From contig OZ242042.1 in NCBI GenBank assembly GCA_965204905.1, forward strand, positions 1,178,001 to 1,242,000: a stretch of DNA of 64,000 bases, given 5' to 3'. The stretch is from Bin87 sp965204905. Its GTDB lineage: Bacteria > Chloroflexota > Dehalococcoidia > Lucifugimonadales > UBA3495. Below the pieces are notes generated by a model. The model was not told the origin of the DNA. It was given only the letters and a program-made list of their open reading frames with translations, and did no database searches. Positions 50,618-58,865 of the stretch are shown here, in pieces (positions within the stretch are counted from its first letter, which is position 1; every line of letters begins with the position of its first letter). The position numbers were made by a program, and so were the translations under genes.

Positions 50618-51535
50618 CTATGCGTACCTGATCCTGGGATCAATATATGCGTACATGATGTCCACCAACAGCGCCGCGGTAACGTACATCAGCGTGAACA
50701 CTATCACCACGGCCTGTAGCAGCGGGTAGTCGTTGCCGGCCAGCGCCTGAATCGCCAACTGACCCAGCCCGGGCCAGGCGAACACGGTTTCCACCACCAG
50801 CGAGCCGGTCACCAGGCTGCCCAGCGTGATGCCTGCGAAAGTCAACACCGGAATCAGGGCGTTGCGCAGGGAATGTTTCCAGATAACCGCGTTGTTGGAC
50901 ACGCCTTTGGCCCGCGCCAATTTCACATATTCGGAGTCCAGCACGTTCAACATCGCCGAACGCAACAGTCGCAGGTTGGCCGCCGCGTAGAACCAGCCCA
51001 ACGCCACCGCGGGCAAAATGATGCTGGCAATCTCCTGGCGCCCGTAGGGAGGCAGCCAGTCCAGCCGCACCGCGAACAGGAACACCAGCATCAACCCCAG
51101 CCAGAACACCGGCGCGGATTGCCCGATCAGCGCGATAATTTTCCCGGCCATGTCCAGAAAGGTGCCTCGTTTCACCGCCGACAGTATGCCCAGGGGTACG
51201 CCCACTATCACGGAAAATGCGAAGGCGGCCAACCCCAACTGCAACGTGGCCGGAATCCGTTCGACGATCACCTCCATCGAGGGCCGGCCCTCTTTGATGG
51301 ATTCGCCAAAGTCGCCCTTCAACGCGCTACCCAGGAATATGCCGTACTGTTGGTAGTACGGTTTGTCCAACCCCAGGCTTTCCGTCAGCCGGTCCCAGTC
51401 TTCCTGGGTCGAATAGTCGTCCAGGTAAACGTGCCTCGGATCTCCCGCCGCCCGGCTCATCACGAATATGATCAGAGACACGGCGAGCAGGGTCACCAAC
51501 GCCAACAGGATGCGCCGCACCAGATACCGCTGCAT
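50618..51535 (-). CDS. dppB: Peptide ABC transporter permease (DppB/OppB type), 305 aa
   Basis: It opens with the typical MQRYLVRRILLALVTLLAVS helix and carries FVMSRAAGDPR, GLDKPYYQQYGIFL, six membrane helices, and the EAA loop EYVKLARAKGVSNNAVIWKH, followed by NALIPVLTFAGITLG. All are diagnostic for the first permease of Dpp/Opp importers. GAGGGAGT precedes the ATG. It begins the permease-ATPase part of the operon; the gap upstream (51536-51678) contains no evident gene. Confidence 0.93.
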   Translation of the reverse strand: MQRYLVRRILLALVTLLAVSLIIFVMSRAAGDPRHVYLDDYSTQEDWDRLTESLGLDKPYYQQYGIFLGSALKGDFGESIKEGRPSMEVIVERIPATLQLGLAAFAFSVIVGVPLGILSAVKRGTFLDMAGKIIALIGQSAPVFWLGLMLVFLFAVRLDWLPPYGRQEIASIILPAVALGWFYAAANLRLLRSAMLNVLDSEYVKLARAKGVSNNAVIWKHSLRNALIPVLTFAGITLGSLVTGSLVVETVFAWPGLGQLAIQALAGNDYPLLQAVVIVFTLMYVTAALLVDIMYAYIDPRIRYA

Positions 51536-51678
51536 GTTTCACTCCCTCACGGACTGATTCCGTACGTTATCCGTGGCCCGTTGCTGTTTCCCGGTTCGGC
51601 GACGCTCCTTGCCGCCTTCGCTTGACTCGACGCTTCAACGCACGCCGGACCAAGCGCTCCACACGACCACGGTGGCAA

Positions 51679-52197
51679 TCAGCGACGTTGAGCCTCCCCC
51701 GCGCCGCCGGTCGCTCCAACGACCCGCGGCTTGGTCGAAGCCCATCGCCCGAACCCTCCTTCATATCCGATGTTGAATACCAGCGCGATCACGTTGGAGA
51801 CCAACGTTGCGCCCAGGGCAATGTACGTTCGCGGTTTGAACAGGTACCCGCAAACGCCCACACAGTTGGCGTCCTCAATCGCTGAGATACGCTCTCCGAT
51901 CTGGAAGCCCATCCAGCCTCCGCCGGCGCTGAACGCTGCCAGGGCCAGGGCCGCGGCCAGCAATATCGGCCAGGGCGGGACCGCGTCGATCCTCAGCATC
52001 ATCACCCCGGCCCCAATCCCGGCGCCGACGCCCGCCCCGATCATCAATAGGGTGAGCAGGGTTGGCAGGCCGGATACGCCGAAGAACACCGACATGGCCG
52101 ATGCGACCGCCATCCCGATCACGCTCAGCACCGCCGCCAACGGCAGCCCAAACACCGTTCGCAACAAGACCGATATTCCAGTCTTCTTCCACACCAT
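51679..52197 (-). CDS. Small multi-helix membrane protein of unknown function, 172 aa
   Basis: Four probable membrane helices: LPLAAVLSVIGMAVASAMSV, LPTLLTLLMIGAGVGAGIGA, PILLAAALALAAFSAGGG and YIALGATLVSNVIALVFN. Gly/Ala-rich packing and two Cys residues (ANCVGVCGYL) before the last helix are seen. No family is recognised. It lies between the binding-protein genes and the permeases of the transporter operon, in the same direction, so it may be an accessory membrane component, but a Shine-Dalgarno is weak. Confidence 0.6.
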   Translation of the reverse strand: MVWKKTGISVLLRTVFGLPLAAVLSVIGMAVASAMSVFFGVSGLPTLLTLLMIGAGVGAGIGAGVMMLRIDAVPPWPILLAAALALAAFSAGGGWMGFQIGERISAIEDANCVGVCGYLFKPRTYIALGATLVSNVIALVFNIGYEGGFGRWASTKPRVVGATGGAGEAQRR

Positions 52198-52235
52198 GTC
52201 AATATCGCCTGTCTAACCTGCTCGCTCTGCAAAAA

Positions 52236-54137
52236 TTACCGCGGCCGGATGTACTCGTAACCGTTGATGTTCCGCAGGTCGCGGTAGCGTACGCCTTCAA
52301 TCCACGGTTGGATGCTGGGGCCCACCGGCCACAGGGAGTCGAAATTGTACAACCCCACGCCGGTGATGGCGTTCTCGAACATGAACGTGGCGATCTCGAT
52401 GGCGAGCGCGCGGCGCGCCTCGGTATCCACCTCGGCCATGTGTTCCGACACCTTCTCGTCCAGCCACGGGTGCTCAACGCCCCGGTTCCACACCGCCTGG
52501 TGGTTCAGCTTGGACAGCATACCCGAGAACCCCTGCCCCGGCTCCAGCCGGATGCCTCCGGCGTGGCAGGTCGAACCCTGATAGTTGCGGGCGATGAGGC
52601 TGGGCCGCAACGTGGTGTAGGGCAGGCTCTGGAACTTCACGTCCACGCCGATGTCGGCCCACATGGTGGCGATGGCTTCACAGGCCTCCACTTCCACGGG
52701 CGCGCCGCGCAGCGACGGCGTCAGCGTGATGCTGAATCCGTCCGGATACCCGGCTTCGGCAATCAACTGCTTGGCCCGTTCGGGGTTGTACTCCCAGCGC
52801 AGTTCCTGCGGCAGCCAGCTGTCTTCATACTGGCCGAAGTCCCAAAGCACTGCGGGCGAACCGTAGCCGTGCAGAAGAGTATCCACGATGCCTTGCCGGT
52901 CAATGGCGATGGACAGGGCGGTGCGAACCTTGGCTGCGTTCTTCCACGCTTCGGAGTTAATGTCGGGATCGGAAGACACCCAGGGCAACTCCGGATCGTA
53001 GCCGGGCTGCTGGTCATCAGTGCCGATGCCCACGTAGTACTGTCCGTAGAAGGTCAGCGCCGACTCACCGCCGCCGGGGACGCGCATGATCTCTGCGCCT
53101 TCCACTTCCTCGATCAGGGACAGCGAGTCGAAGGCGATAAGGGTAGTATCCAGGTTTCCAGTCTGGAACCCTGCCACGCGGGATGATTCCTCTGGGATTT
53201 CCTGGAACATCAGCTCGGCGAAGTGAGGGGTCTTCCGCCAGTGGCCTTCCACGGCTTCCATCAACCACCAGGCGCTGGTCTGGTAGTCAACCAGATTCCA
53301 GGAGCCGGTGGCAGCGATCTGGCCGTTGGCCTCTTCCACTCCCAATTCTTCAGTCTGTTTCTTGCTGACGATCCAGGTGCCGCCTCCGCCCGGGCTGGTC
53401 AATATCTCGTTGACCGGAACTTCCGACCACGGCTTGCCGGTGTTGACTTCAACCGTATGATCGTCAACGGCGATGGCGTGACCGTCCGGGTTTTCCCAGA
53501 TGCCGCGCATGTTGGACGCCCGGGGGTGCTTGGATCCATCCGCTCCAAATTGGCGCATGCTCCAGATAACGTCCTCAGCCGTCATTTCCCCGTAACCCTT
53601 GTGGAGCATCACACCTTCTTGGAGGTGGAAGGTCCACGTGGAGCCGTCTTCCGACACGCCCCACTCCCTGGCCAGCATGGGCACCGGCTCCAGGTCGGCG
53701 CTCACGGTCAGGAGGGACTCGCCGATGGGCGCGGTCTGAAGGACGAAAATCTGCGGGTTGCCGGTCAGGGCGGGATGGCCCATAAAGGGGCCGAGTTCCT
53801 TCTGTCCAACCGTCAGCCGGCCGCTGGGCCTTTCCTCAACCACGGCCGCCGCAGTTTGCGGCGTGGCCGTGGGCGCGGCCACCGGAGCCGCCGCCGGAAC
53901 CTCCGTTGCTGCCGGGGCCGCCGAAGACCCTGACGACGCGGCCGGTGGCGCCGTTGCGGCCGGAGCCGCTGAGGACCCCGACGTTGCCGGCGCGGCGCTC
54001 TGATCCGATGACGCCGAACTCGCGGCCGGTTGATCCGTCTCTGCCGCGCCGCCGCAGGCCACCACCAGGGCCAGCATCAAGGACAGTGCGAAAAGAGCTA
54101 CCGTGATGGCGGAGAATTTTCTTGGAAAATTACGCAT
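52236..54137 (-). CDS. ABC transporter substrate-binding lipoprotein (SBP family 5), copy 1, 633 aa
   Basis: A signal peptide ends in lipobox LVVAC (Cys28), followed by an Ala/Ser/Pro-rich flexible linker of about 75 residues and a family 5 peptide-binding domain (GSTWTFHLQEGVMLHKGYGE; MTAEDVIWSMRQFG; VRTALSIAIDRQGIVDTLLH; WEYNPERAKQLIAEAGYPDG). It would sit on the membrane surface and deliver peptides or similar molecules to the permeases encoded downstream. It is the most divergent of three tandem copies. GAGGT precedes the ATG; the gap to the upstream copy is 50 bases with no separate promoter seen, so it is probably read through from it. Confidence 0.92.
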   Translation of the reverse strand: MRNFPRKFSAITVALFALSLMLALVVACGGAAETDQPAASSASSDQSAAPATSGSSAAPAATAPPAASSGSSAAPAATEVPAAAPVAAPTATPQTAAAVVEERPSGRLTVGQKELGPFMGHPALTGNPQIFVLQTAPIGESLLTVSADLEPVPMLAREWGVSEDGSTWTFHLQEGVMLHKGYGEMTAEDVIWSMRQFGADGSKHPRASNMRGIWENPDGHAIAVDDHTVEVNTGKPWSEVPVNEILTSPGGGGTWIVSKKQTEELGVEEANGQIAATGSWNLVDYQTSAWWLMEAVEGHWRKTPHFAELMFQEIPEESSRVAGFQTGNLDTTLIAFDSLSLIEEVEGAEIMRVPGGGESALTFYGQYYVGIGTDDQQPGYDPELPWVSSDPDINSEAWKNAAKVRTALSIAIDRQGIVDTLLHGYGSPAVLWDFGQYEDSWLPQELRWEYNPERAKQLIAEAGYPDGFSITLTPSLRGAPVEVEACEAIATMWADIGVDVKFQSLPYTTLRPSLIARNYQGSTCHAGGIRLEPGQGFSGMLSKLNHQAVWNRGVEHPWLDEKVSEHMAEVDTEARRALAIEIATFMFENAITGVGLYNFDSLWPVGPSIQPWIEGVRYRDLRNINGYEYIRPR

Positions 54138-54187
54138 GGGTACCTCGTTGTTTGCTGATTACCGGTTGTTGTTGGTGTTGGTACGGT

Positions 54188-56065
54188 TTACTTCCGGTGG
54201 CGGATGTATTCGTAACCGTTGATCTGGCGCACGTCGCTCCTCCGCACGTGTTCGGTCCACGGCTCAATGCGCGGGCCAACCGGCCAAAGGGCGTCGATGT
54301 TGTAGTACGTGAGGTCGGTCAGGGCGTGGTCGAACAGGAACTGCCCAAGCTCGCGCTCCATGGCCTCCCGCGCGTCGGGGTCAACTTCAGCCATGGCGCG
54401 ACGCATCAGGTCATCAGACCAGGCGTGCTCCAACCCGCGATTGAACGGATTTTCCGTCAGATAGCTGCCGAAGCCGTTGGCCGGTGTGGGTAGGGGGCCA
54501 CCGGCGTGGCAGGTCGCGCCCTGGTAGGTGCGTCCCACCAGCGTGGGGCGGAGCGTTCCGTAGGGAATCCGCTGGAAATCCACGTCCAGGCCGATGTTCT
54601 CCCACATCTGGGCGATGGCCTCGCAACTTTCCACTTCCTGGGGCGCGCCGCGCAGGGCCGGCGTCAGCGTAATGCTGAACCCGTCCGGGTACCCGGCCTC
54701 CTCCAGCAACTGCTTCGCGCGGTCCGGGTCGTACTGCCAGTCCCGTCCGTCCAAGTAGTGCTCAAAGCCGCTGTAGGAATGGATGGGAGTGTTGGTGTTT
54801 CCGTTGCCGGACAGAATCTCATCCACCAGGGCCTGGCGGTCAACGGCGGCAATCAGCGCCTGCCGCACCTTGCGGGCATTGTCCCACTCTGCCGAGTTTA
54901 TATCGTCCGACGCGGAAATCCAGGGCAGGTTCGGATCATAGCCGGCCCGCGTTTCCACGCCTTGAACCGGGTACCACTGCCCGTAAATCCTCAGGCTCTG
55001 CACGATGGCGTTGGGCACTTTCATCAACTGCGCGCCTTCTACGTCCAGAACGCTGGGGATGGAGTCGTAGCCCATCAGGAAGGTGTCCAGATTGCCGGTT
55101 TGGAACCCGGCAACCCGAGAGGATTCCTCGGGGATTTCCCACATGATGAATTCGGCGAACTCCGGCGTGTGGCGCCAGTGATCGCGTACCGCCGCCATCT
55201 TCCAGAACTCGCCGGTGCGATGGTCAACGATTTCCCAGGGGCCGGTGGCCGCCATATCCGCGCTGGCTGCTTCCACGCCGAGTTCTTCGGTTTGCCTCTT
55301 GCTGGCGATGAACGTGGACGCGCCGCCCGGGGTCATGTGCCAGCGCTGGGCAATCACGTGAACCAGCGGCTCGCCGGTATTCACTTGCACCGTGTAGTCG
55401 TCAACTACCTGGGAACCTGGCCGGTCTGCCCAGAACTTCTCCAACTGGCCGGCGCGGGGATGCTTGCTCAGCCCCCACTGCTGCATCGACCACACCACGT
55501 CCTCGGCGGTCATTTCTCCGTAACCCTTGTGGAACTGGACTCCCTGGTTCAGATTGAACGTCCAGGTCAGGAAATCGTCGGAAATCTCCCACGACTCCGC
55601 CAGCAGGCCCAGCACGTTGCGGTTCACATCTTCCTGCAACAGCCCTTCGCCGACGGGCGCGGTGCCGTGCACGAAAATCTGCGGGTTGCCCAATGTGCTG
55701 GGATGCAGGAAGAACGGCCCCATTTCCTTAAGGCCCGTGTTCAGCGTCCCGGTGGGTTCAACCGCCTGTGCGGTCGTATCGGATGGCGCGGCCTGCTGCG
55801 GCGCGGCAGTAGGCGCAGCCTGGGCAGGGGCCGATTGTCCGGAGCCCGACTGAGCGGCCTGGCTCGAAGCAGCCGCCGGCTGTGTGGCTGCGGGTTGCGC
55901 CGGAGCCTGTTGCTGCTGGGCAGCGGGCTGCTGTGGCGCAGCCGCCGGCTGTTGGGAATCCGTGGCCGTTTCCTGGGCCGTGCCGCACGCAATGATCGGA
56001 ATCAGCAAAAGTGCAGCGATTGCCAGGGTGAACGGACTGTAGCGGCTAATCCTGAACCAACTCAT
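54188..56065 (-). CDS. ABC transporter substrate-binding lipoprotein (SBP family 5), copy 2, 625 aa
   Basis: Lipobox LIPIIAC (Cys27) is followed by a Gln/Ala/Pro-rich linker of about 80 residues and a family 5 binding domain (LTWTFNLNQGVQFHKGYGEM; KVRQALIAAVDRQALVDEIL; WQYDPDRAKQLLEEAGYPDG). It is very similar to copy 3 along its whole length, so the two arose by a recent duplication. The ATG at 56065 follows GGAGGTGGG; the frame to 56191 is leader sequence. Its own promoter lies about 140 bases upstream. Confidence 0.92.
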   Translation of the reverse strand: MSWFRISRYSPFTLAIAALLLIPIIACGTAQETATDSQQPAAAPQQPAAQQQQAPAQPAATQPAAASSQAAQSGSGQSAPAQAAPTAAPQQAAPSDTTAQAVEPTGTLNTGLKEMGPFFLHPSTLGNPQIFVHGTAPVGEGLLQEDVNRNVLGLLAESWEISDDFLTWTFNLNQGVQFHKGYGEMTAEDVVWSMQQWGLSKHPRAGQLEKFWADRPGSQVVDDYTVQVNTGEPLVHVIAQRWHMTPGGASTFIASKRQTEELGVEAASADMAATGPWEIVDHRTGEFWKMAAVRDHWRHTPEFAEFIMWEIPEESSRVAGFQTGNLDTFLMGYDSIPSVLDVEGAQLMKVPNAIVQSLRIYGQWYPVQGVETRAGYDPNLPWISASDDINSAEWDNARKVRQALIAAVDRQALVDEILSGNGNTNTPIHSYSGFEHYLDGRDWQYDPDRAKQLLEEAGYPDGFSITLTPALRGAPQEVESCEAIAQMWENIGLDVDFQRIPYGTLRPTLVGRTYQGATCHAGGPLPTPANGFGSYLTENPFNRGLEHAWSDDLMRRAMAEVDPDAREAMERELGQFLFDHALTDLTYYNIDALWPVGPRIEPWTEHVRRSDVRQINGYEYIRHRK

Positions 56066-56202
56066 TAAACCCACCTCCGGGCGAGGTAGCCATCCCGAAG
56101 AATCGCTGGTGCGGGTTGACATTCGCCCTAGTCGTAACGGATCAGTGGAACCATATCCGTTGTCGATGCGCTCATCGGCAACGATATGCAAAAAGTTGGC
56201 GT

Positions 56203-56231
56203 AGTCTATCCAACGGCTTAAAGCATGTCAA
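56203..56231 (-). promoter_or_regulatory. Promoter of binding-protein copy 2
   Basis: On the minus strand TTGACA (56231-56226) and TAGACT (56208-56203) are 17 bases apart, with an AT-rich ATAATAGTTAT stretch just upstream. The same arrangement, in near-identical sequence, precedes copy 3, which supports function. Confidence 0.65.
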
Positions 56232-56305
56232 TGTACGAAATAACTATTATCGTTCCACGCTATTATTGGTTTGACCTATTCCGCGCCTATCCTTCCTGCG
56301 TAAAT

Positions 56306-56343
56306 GCGCCGGCGAAGGCGATGCAATTCGCCTCCGCCGGCGC
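56306..56343 (-). terminator. Long hairpin after binding-protein copy 3
   Basis: A 16-bp stem with one mismatch (56306-56321 with 56328-56343) and six-base loop lie about 40 bases past the stop of copy 3. On the minus strand ATTT follows. It separates copy 3 from the promoter of copy 2. A matching hairpin occurs at 58516-58553. Confidence 0.6.
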
Positions 56344-56384
56344 TGGTCAATTGTCCTCGTGACCGGGTTCACATCCCTGGGAAT

Positions 56385-58277
56385 TTAGGGCCGCCGGTGG
56401 CGGATGTATTCGTAGCCGTTGATCTGGCGCACGTCGGTGGTTCTCACGTATTCCGTCCAGGGTTCGATGCGTGGGCCTACGGGCCAAACGGCGTCAATGG
56501 TGTAGTAGTTGATGTCGGTCAGCACGTTGTCGAACAGGAATTGGCCCACCTCCCGCTCCAGTTGCTCGCGTTCAACCGGGTCCACCGCCTTCTGCGCTTC
56601 GATCATCTTGGCTTCCGTCCACCAGTGTTCCAGTCCCCGGTTGAACGGGTTGGCGCTCAGGTAGCTCCCAAAGCCGGTGGCGGGAGTGGGCAGCGGCGAA
56701 CCGGCGTGGCAGGTCGCGCCCTGGTAGGTGCGCCCCACCAACTGCGGACGCAGCGTGCCGTAAGGCACTCGCTGGAAGTTCACGTCCAGCCCGATGTCGC
56801 CCCACATCTGCGAGATTGCCTCGCATCCCTCAACCTCGGCGGGAGCGCCCCGCAGGGACGGCGTCAGGGTGATGCTGAACCCGTCGGGATAACCGGCTTC
56901 CTCCACCAATGCCCGCGCCCGGTCGGGGTTGAATTCCCAGTCCCTGCCGTCCAGGTAGTGCTCGAATCCGGTGTAGTTCCGCATCGGGGTGTTGATGTGT
57001 CCGTACCCCGACAGGATGGTGTCCACCAGCGCCTGCCGGTCGATGGCGGTCACCAGCGCCAAACGCACTTTGACGGCCCGTTCCCATTCCGGCGAGGTTA
57101 CGTCGTCAGTCGGCGAAACCCACGGCAGATCGGGATCGTAGCCGGACCTAGCTTCAACGCCCTCGATGGGATACCAGTTGCCATAAATCCGGAGACCCAT
57201 CTCAACGGCGTTGGGCACCGTCATCAACTGCGCTCCCTCGACTCCCAGTACGCTGGGGATGGTGTCGAAAGACATCAGGAACGTGTCCAGCTTGCCGGTT
57301 TGGAACCCGGCCAGCCGCGAAGCTTCTTCCGGTATCTCCCACATTACGAACTCGGCGAATTCGGGGGTATGGCGCCAGTGGTCGCGCACCGCCTCCATCC
57401 TCCAGAACTCGCCGGTACGGTGTTCCGCGATTTCCCACGGACCCGTTGCGGCGATTTGTGTGCTCGCCTCATCCACGCCTATCTCTTCAGTCTGCTTTCG
57501 GCTGGCGATGAACGTGGAGGCGCCGCCGGGAGTCATGTGCCAACGTTGCCCGATTACCTCAACCACCGGCTCGCCGGAATGCACCTTCAGGGTGTAGGGG
57601 TCGACGATTTCCGTCCCGGGACGATCTTCCCAGAACGTGGTCAGCTGACCGGCGCGGGGATGCTTGCTGAATCCCCATTGTTGCATCGTCCACAGCACGT
57701 CCTCCGAAGTCATTTCCCCGTAGCCCTTGTGGAACATCACGCCCTTGTTCAGCCGGAAGGTCCAGGTCAGGTAGTCCTCGGACACTTCCCAGGACTCGGC
57801 CAGGAGGCCGCTGACTTCACGATTCAGGTCTTGCTGCAACAGTCCCTCACCGATGGGCGCCGTGCCGTGCACGAAGATTTGCGGGTTGCCCAACGTGCTG
57901 GGATGCAGGAAGAACGGCCCCATCTCCTTCAGGCCCGTGTTCAGCGTTCCCATGGGCTCAACCGCTTGCGCTGTCGCGTCAGCGGGCGCGGCTTGCGGAA
58001 CCGCCGTCGGCGCCGCTTGCGCGGCTGCGGGTTGTGAAGATTGCGACGATCCCGTTTGCGCTTGCTGTTGGGATGCCGCCGCCGCTGGTGCCGATGTGGC
58101 GGCCGGCTGTTGCGCCGGGGCCTGCTGCTGGGCGGCTGGCTGTTGTGGAGCGGCGGCCGGCTGTTGGGGATCCGTTTGCGTTTCCTGAGCCGTGCCGCAG
58201 GCAATGATCGGAATCAGTAAAAGCGCCGCGATTATGAGAGTCAACGGGCTGTAGCGGCTGGTCCTGAACCATTTCAT
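56385..58277 (-). CDS. ABC transporter substrate-binding lipoprotein (SBP family 5), copy 3, 630 aa
   Basis: Lipobox LIPIIAC (Cys27) precedes a Gln/Ala/Pro-rich linker of about 85 residues and a family 5 binding domain (LTWTFRLNKGVMFHKGYGEM; KVRLALVTAIDRQALVDTIL; WEFNPDRARALVEEAGYPDG). It shares long identical stretches with copy 2, including the signal peptide and C-terminus (INGYEYIRHR). CGGAGGTGTT precedes the ATG. Its promoter is about 140 bases upstream. Small differences in the binding domain may alter ligand preference. Confidence 0.92.
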   Translation of the reverse strand: MKWFRTSRYSPLTLIIAALLLIPIIACGTAQETQTDPQQPAAAPQQPAAQQQAPAQQPAATSAPAAAASQQQAQTGSSQSSQPAAAQAAPTAVPQAAPADATAQAVEPMGTLNTGLKEMGPFFLHPSTLGNPQIFVHGTAPIGEGLLQQDLNREVSGLLAESWEVSEDYLTWTFRLNKGVMFHKGYGEMTSEDVLWTMQQWGFSKHPRAGQLTTFWEDRPGTEIVDPYTLKVHSGEPVVEVIGQRWHMTPGGASTFIASRKQTEEIGVDEASTQIAATGPWEIAEHRTGEFWRMEAVRDHWRHTPEFAEFVMWEIPEEASRLAGFQTGKLDTFLMSFDTIPSVLGVEGAQLMTVPNAVEMGLRIYGNWYPIEGVEARSGYDPDLPWVSPTDDVTSPEWERAVKVRLALVTAIDRQALVDTILSGYGHINTPMRNYTGFEHYLDGRDWEFNPDRARALVEEAGYPDGFSITLTPSLRGAPAEVEGCEAISQMWGDIGLDVNFQRVPYGTLRPQLVGRTYQGATCHAGSPLPTPATGFGSYLSANPFNRGLEHWWTEAKMIEAQKAVDPVEREQLEREVGQFLFDNVLTDINYYTIDAVWPVGPRIEPWTEYVRTTDVRQINGYEYIRHRRP

Positions 58278-58315
58278 CGGAACACCTCCGGGTAGAGCGC
58301 CATGCGACGGAACGG

Positions 58316-58344
58316 TAGGTACGGATTTACGTATCCCGTACCTA
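58316..58344 (-). promoter_or_regulatory. Hairpin in the 5' leader of binding-protein copy 3
   Basis: Nine perfect pairs (TAGGTACGG at 58316-58324 with CCGTACCTA at 58336-58344) around an 11-base loop lie between the promoter and the ATG. It could be a regulator-binding palindrome or mRNA structure. No equivalent is seen in the copy 2 leader. Confidence 0.4.
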
Positions 58345-58412
58345 AACAGGTATATTAAATTATTAACCGCAATAATATAGGCTTTCTGCGCCGACTAACC
58401 AATTAATAGCCT

Positions 58413-58441
58413 ACTCTATCCAACGATTTCGTCCATGTCAA
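58413..58441 (-). promoter_or_regulatory. Promoter of binding-protein copy 3
   Basis: On the minus strand TTGACA (58441-58436) and TAGAGT (58418-58413) are spaced by 17 bases. The upstream segment GCGTGG...GATAATAATTATTTCG and the -10 flank GTTGGATAGA match the copy 2 promoter region closely. Confidence 0.65.
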
Positions 58442-58515
58442 CATGCGAAATAATTATTATCATGCCACGCCATTATTTGCTTGGTCGATTCTGCGCGTGT
58501 TCCTCCCATGCAAAT

Positions 58516-58553
58516 GCGCTGGCGGAGGCGAAATAACTCGCCTCCGCCAGCGC
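58516..58553 (-). terminator. Perfect 16-bp hairpin ending the dioxygenase transcript
   Basis: GCGCTGGCGGAGGCGA (58516-58531) pairs perfectly with 58538-58553 around a six-base loop; on the minus strand ATTTG follows. It lies about 45 bases past the stop of the small Cys-rich gene and resembles the hairpin at 56306, implying that hairpin and promoter were copied together with the binding-protein gene. Confidence 0.6.
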
Positions 58554-58599
58554 AGACCAATACCGGAGGGTGAATACCCTTACAATCTCATCGACCGCC

Positions 58600-58863
58600 T
58601 CAATTGAGGCTGGGCTTGCCCGCCGACTCCGGCCCACCGGCGCTGAACCCCGGATGGTCGTCCAGATCCGATGCGTCGTCCTGGTGCTGACCGCGCAGCA
58701 CGCAGTGTCCACAGACTTTGCACACCGGATGCCGGTTGGCGAACTTCGGATGCGGAATGTTGCACGTCGGAGCGTCGGGCCGTTCGCAGCGCGGACAGCC
58801 GTCGCAACTCCTGTGGCCTGTTCCTTGCCCGGTTTGGGTTCGCGGCTCTAATACTGTAACCAT
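58600..58863 (-). CDS. Small Cys-rich, probably zinc-binding protein, 87 aa
   Basis: Three Cys groups stand out: CDGCPRC (residues 20-26), a lone Cys in PTCNIPHP, and CKVCGHC in the second half, with several His residues near them. This spacing suits one or two treble-clef or ribbon-type zinc sites. The rest is Gly/Asp/Pro-rich and probably loose. Its ATG lies two bases beyond the stop of the dioxygenase gene, so it is translated right after it, and it may supply metal or act as an assembly partner. I do not recognise the family. Longer upstream frame overlaps the dioxygenase and is rejected. Confidence 0.55.
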   Translation of the reverse strand: MVTVLEPRTQTGQGTGHRSCDGCPRCERPDAPTCNIPHPKFANRHPVCKVCGHCVLRGQHQDDASDLDDHPGFSAGGPESAGKPSLN

Positions 58864-58865
58864 GA

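Noticed and set aside
54506..56068. 520-codon plus-strand ORF (and 56304-58037)
   Set aside because: Antisense shadows of the two similar binding-protein genes; their resemblance to each other only reflects that duplication.
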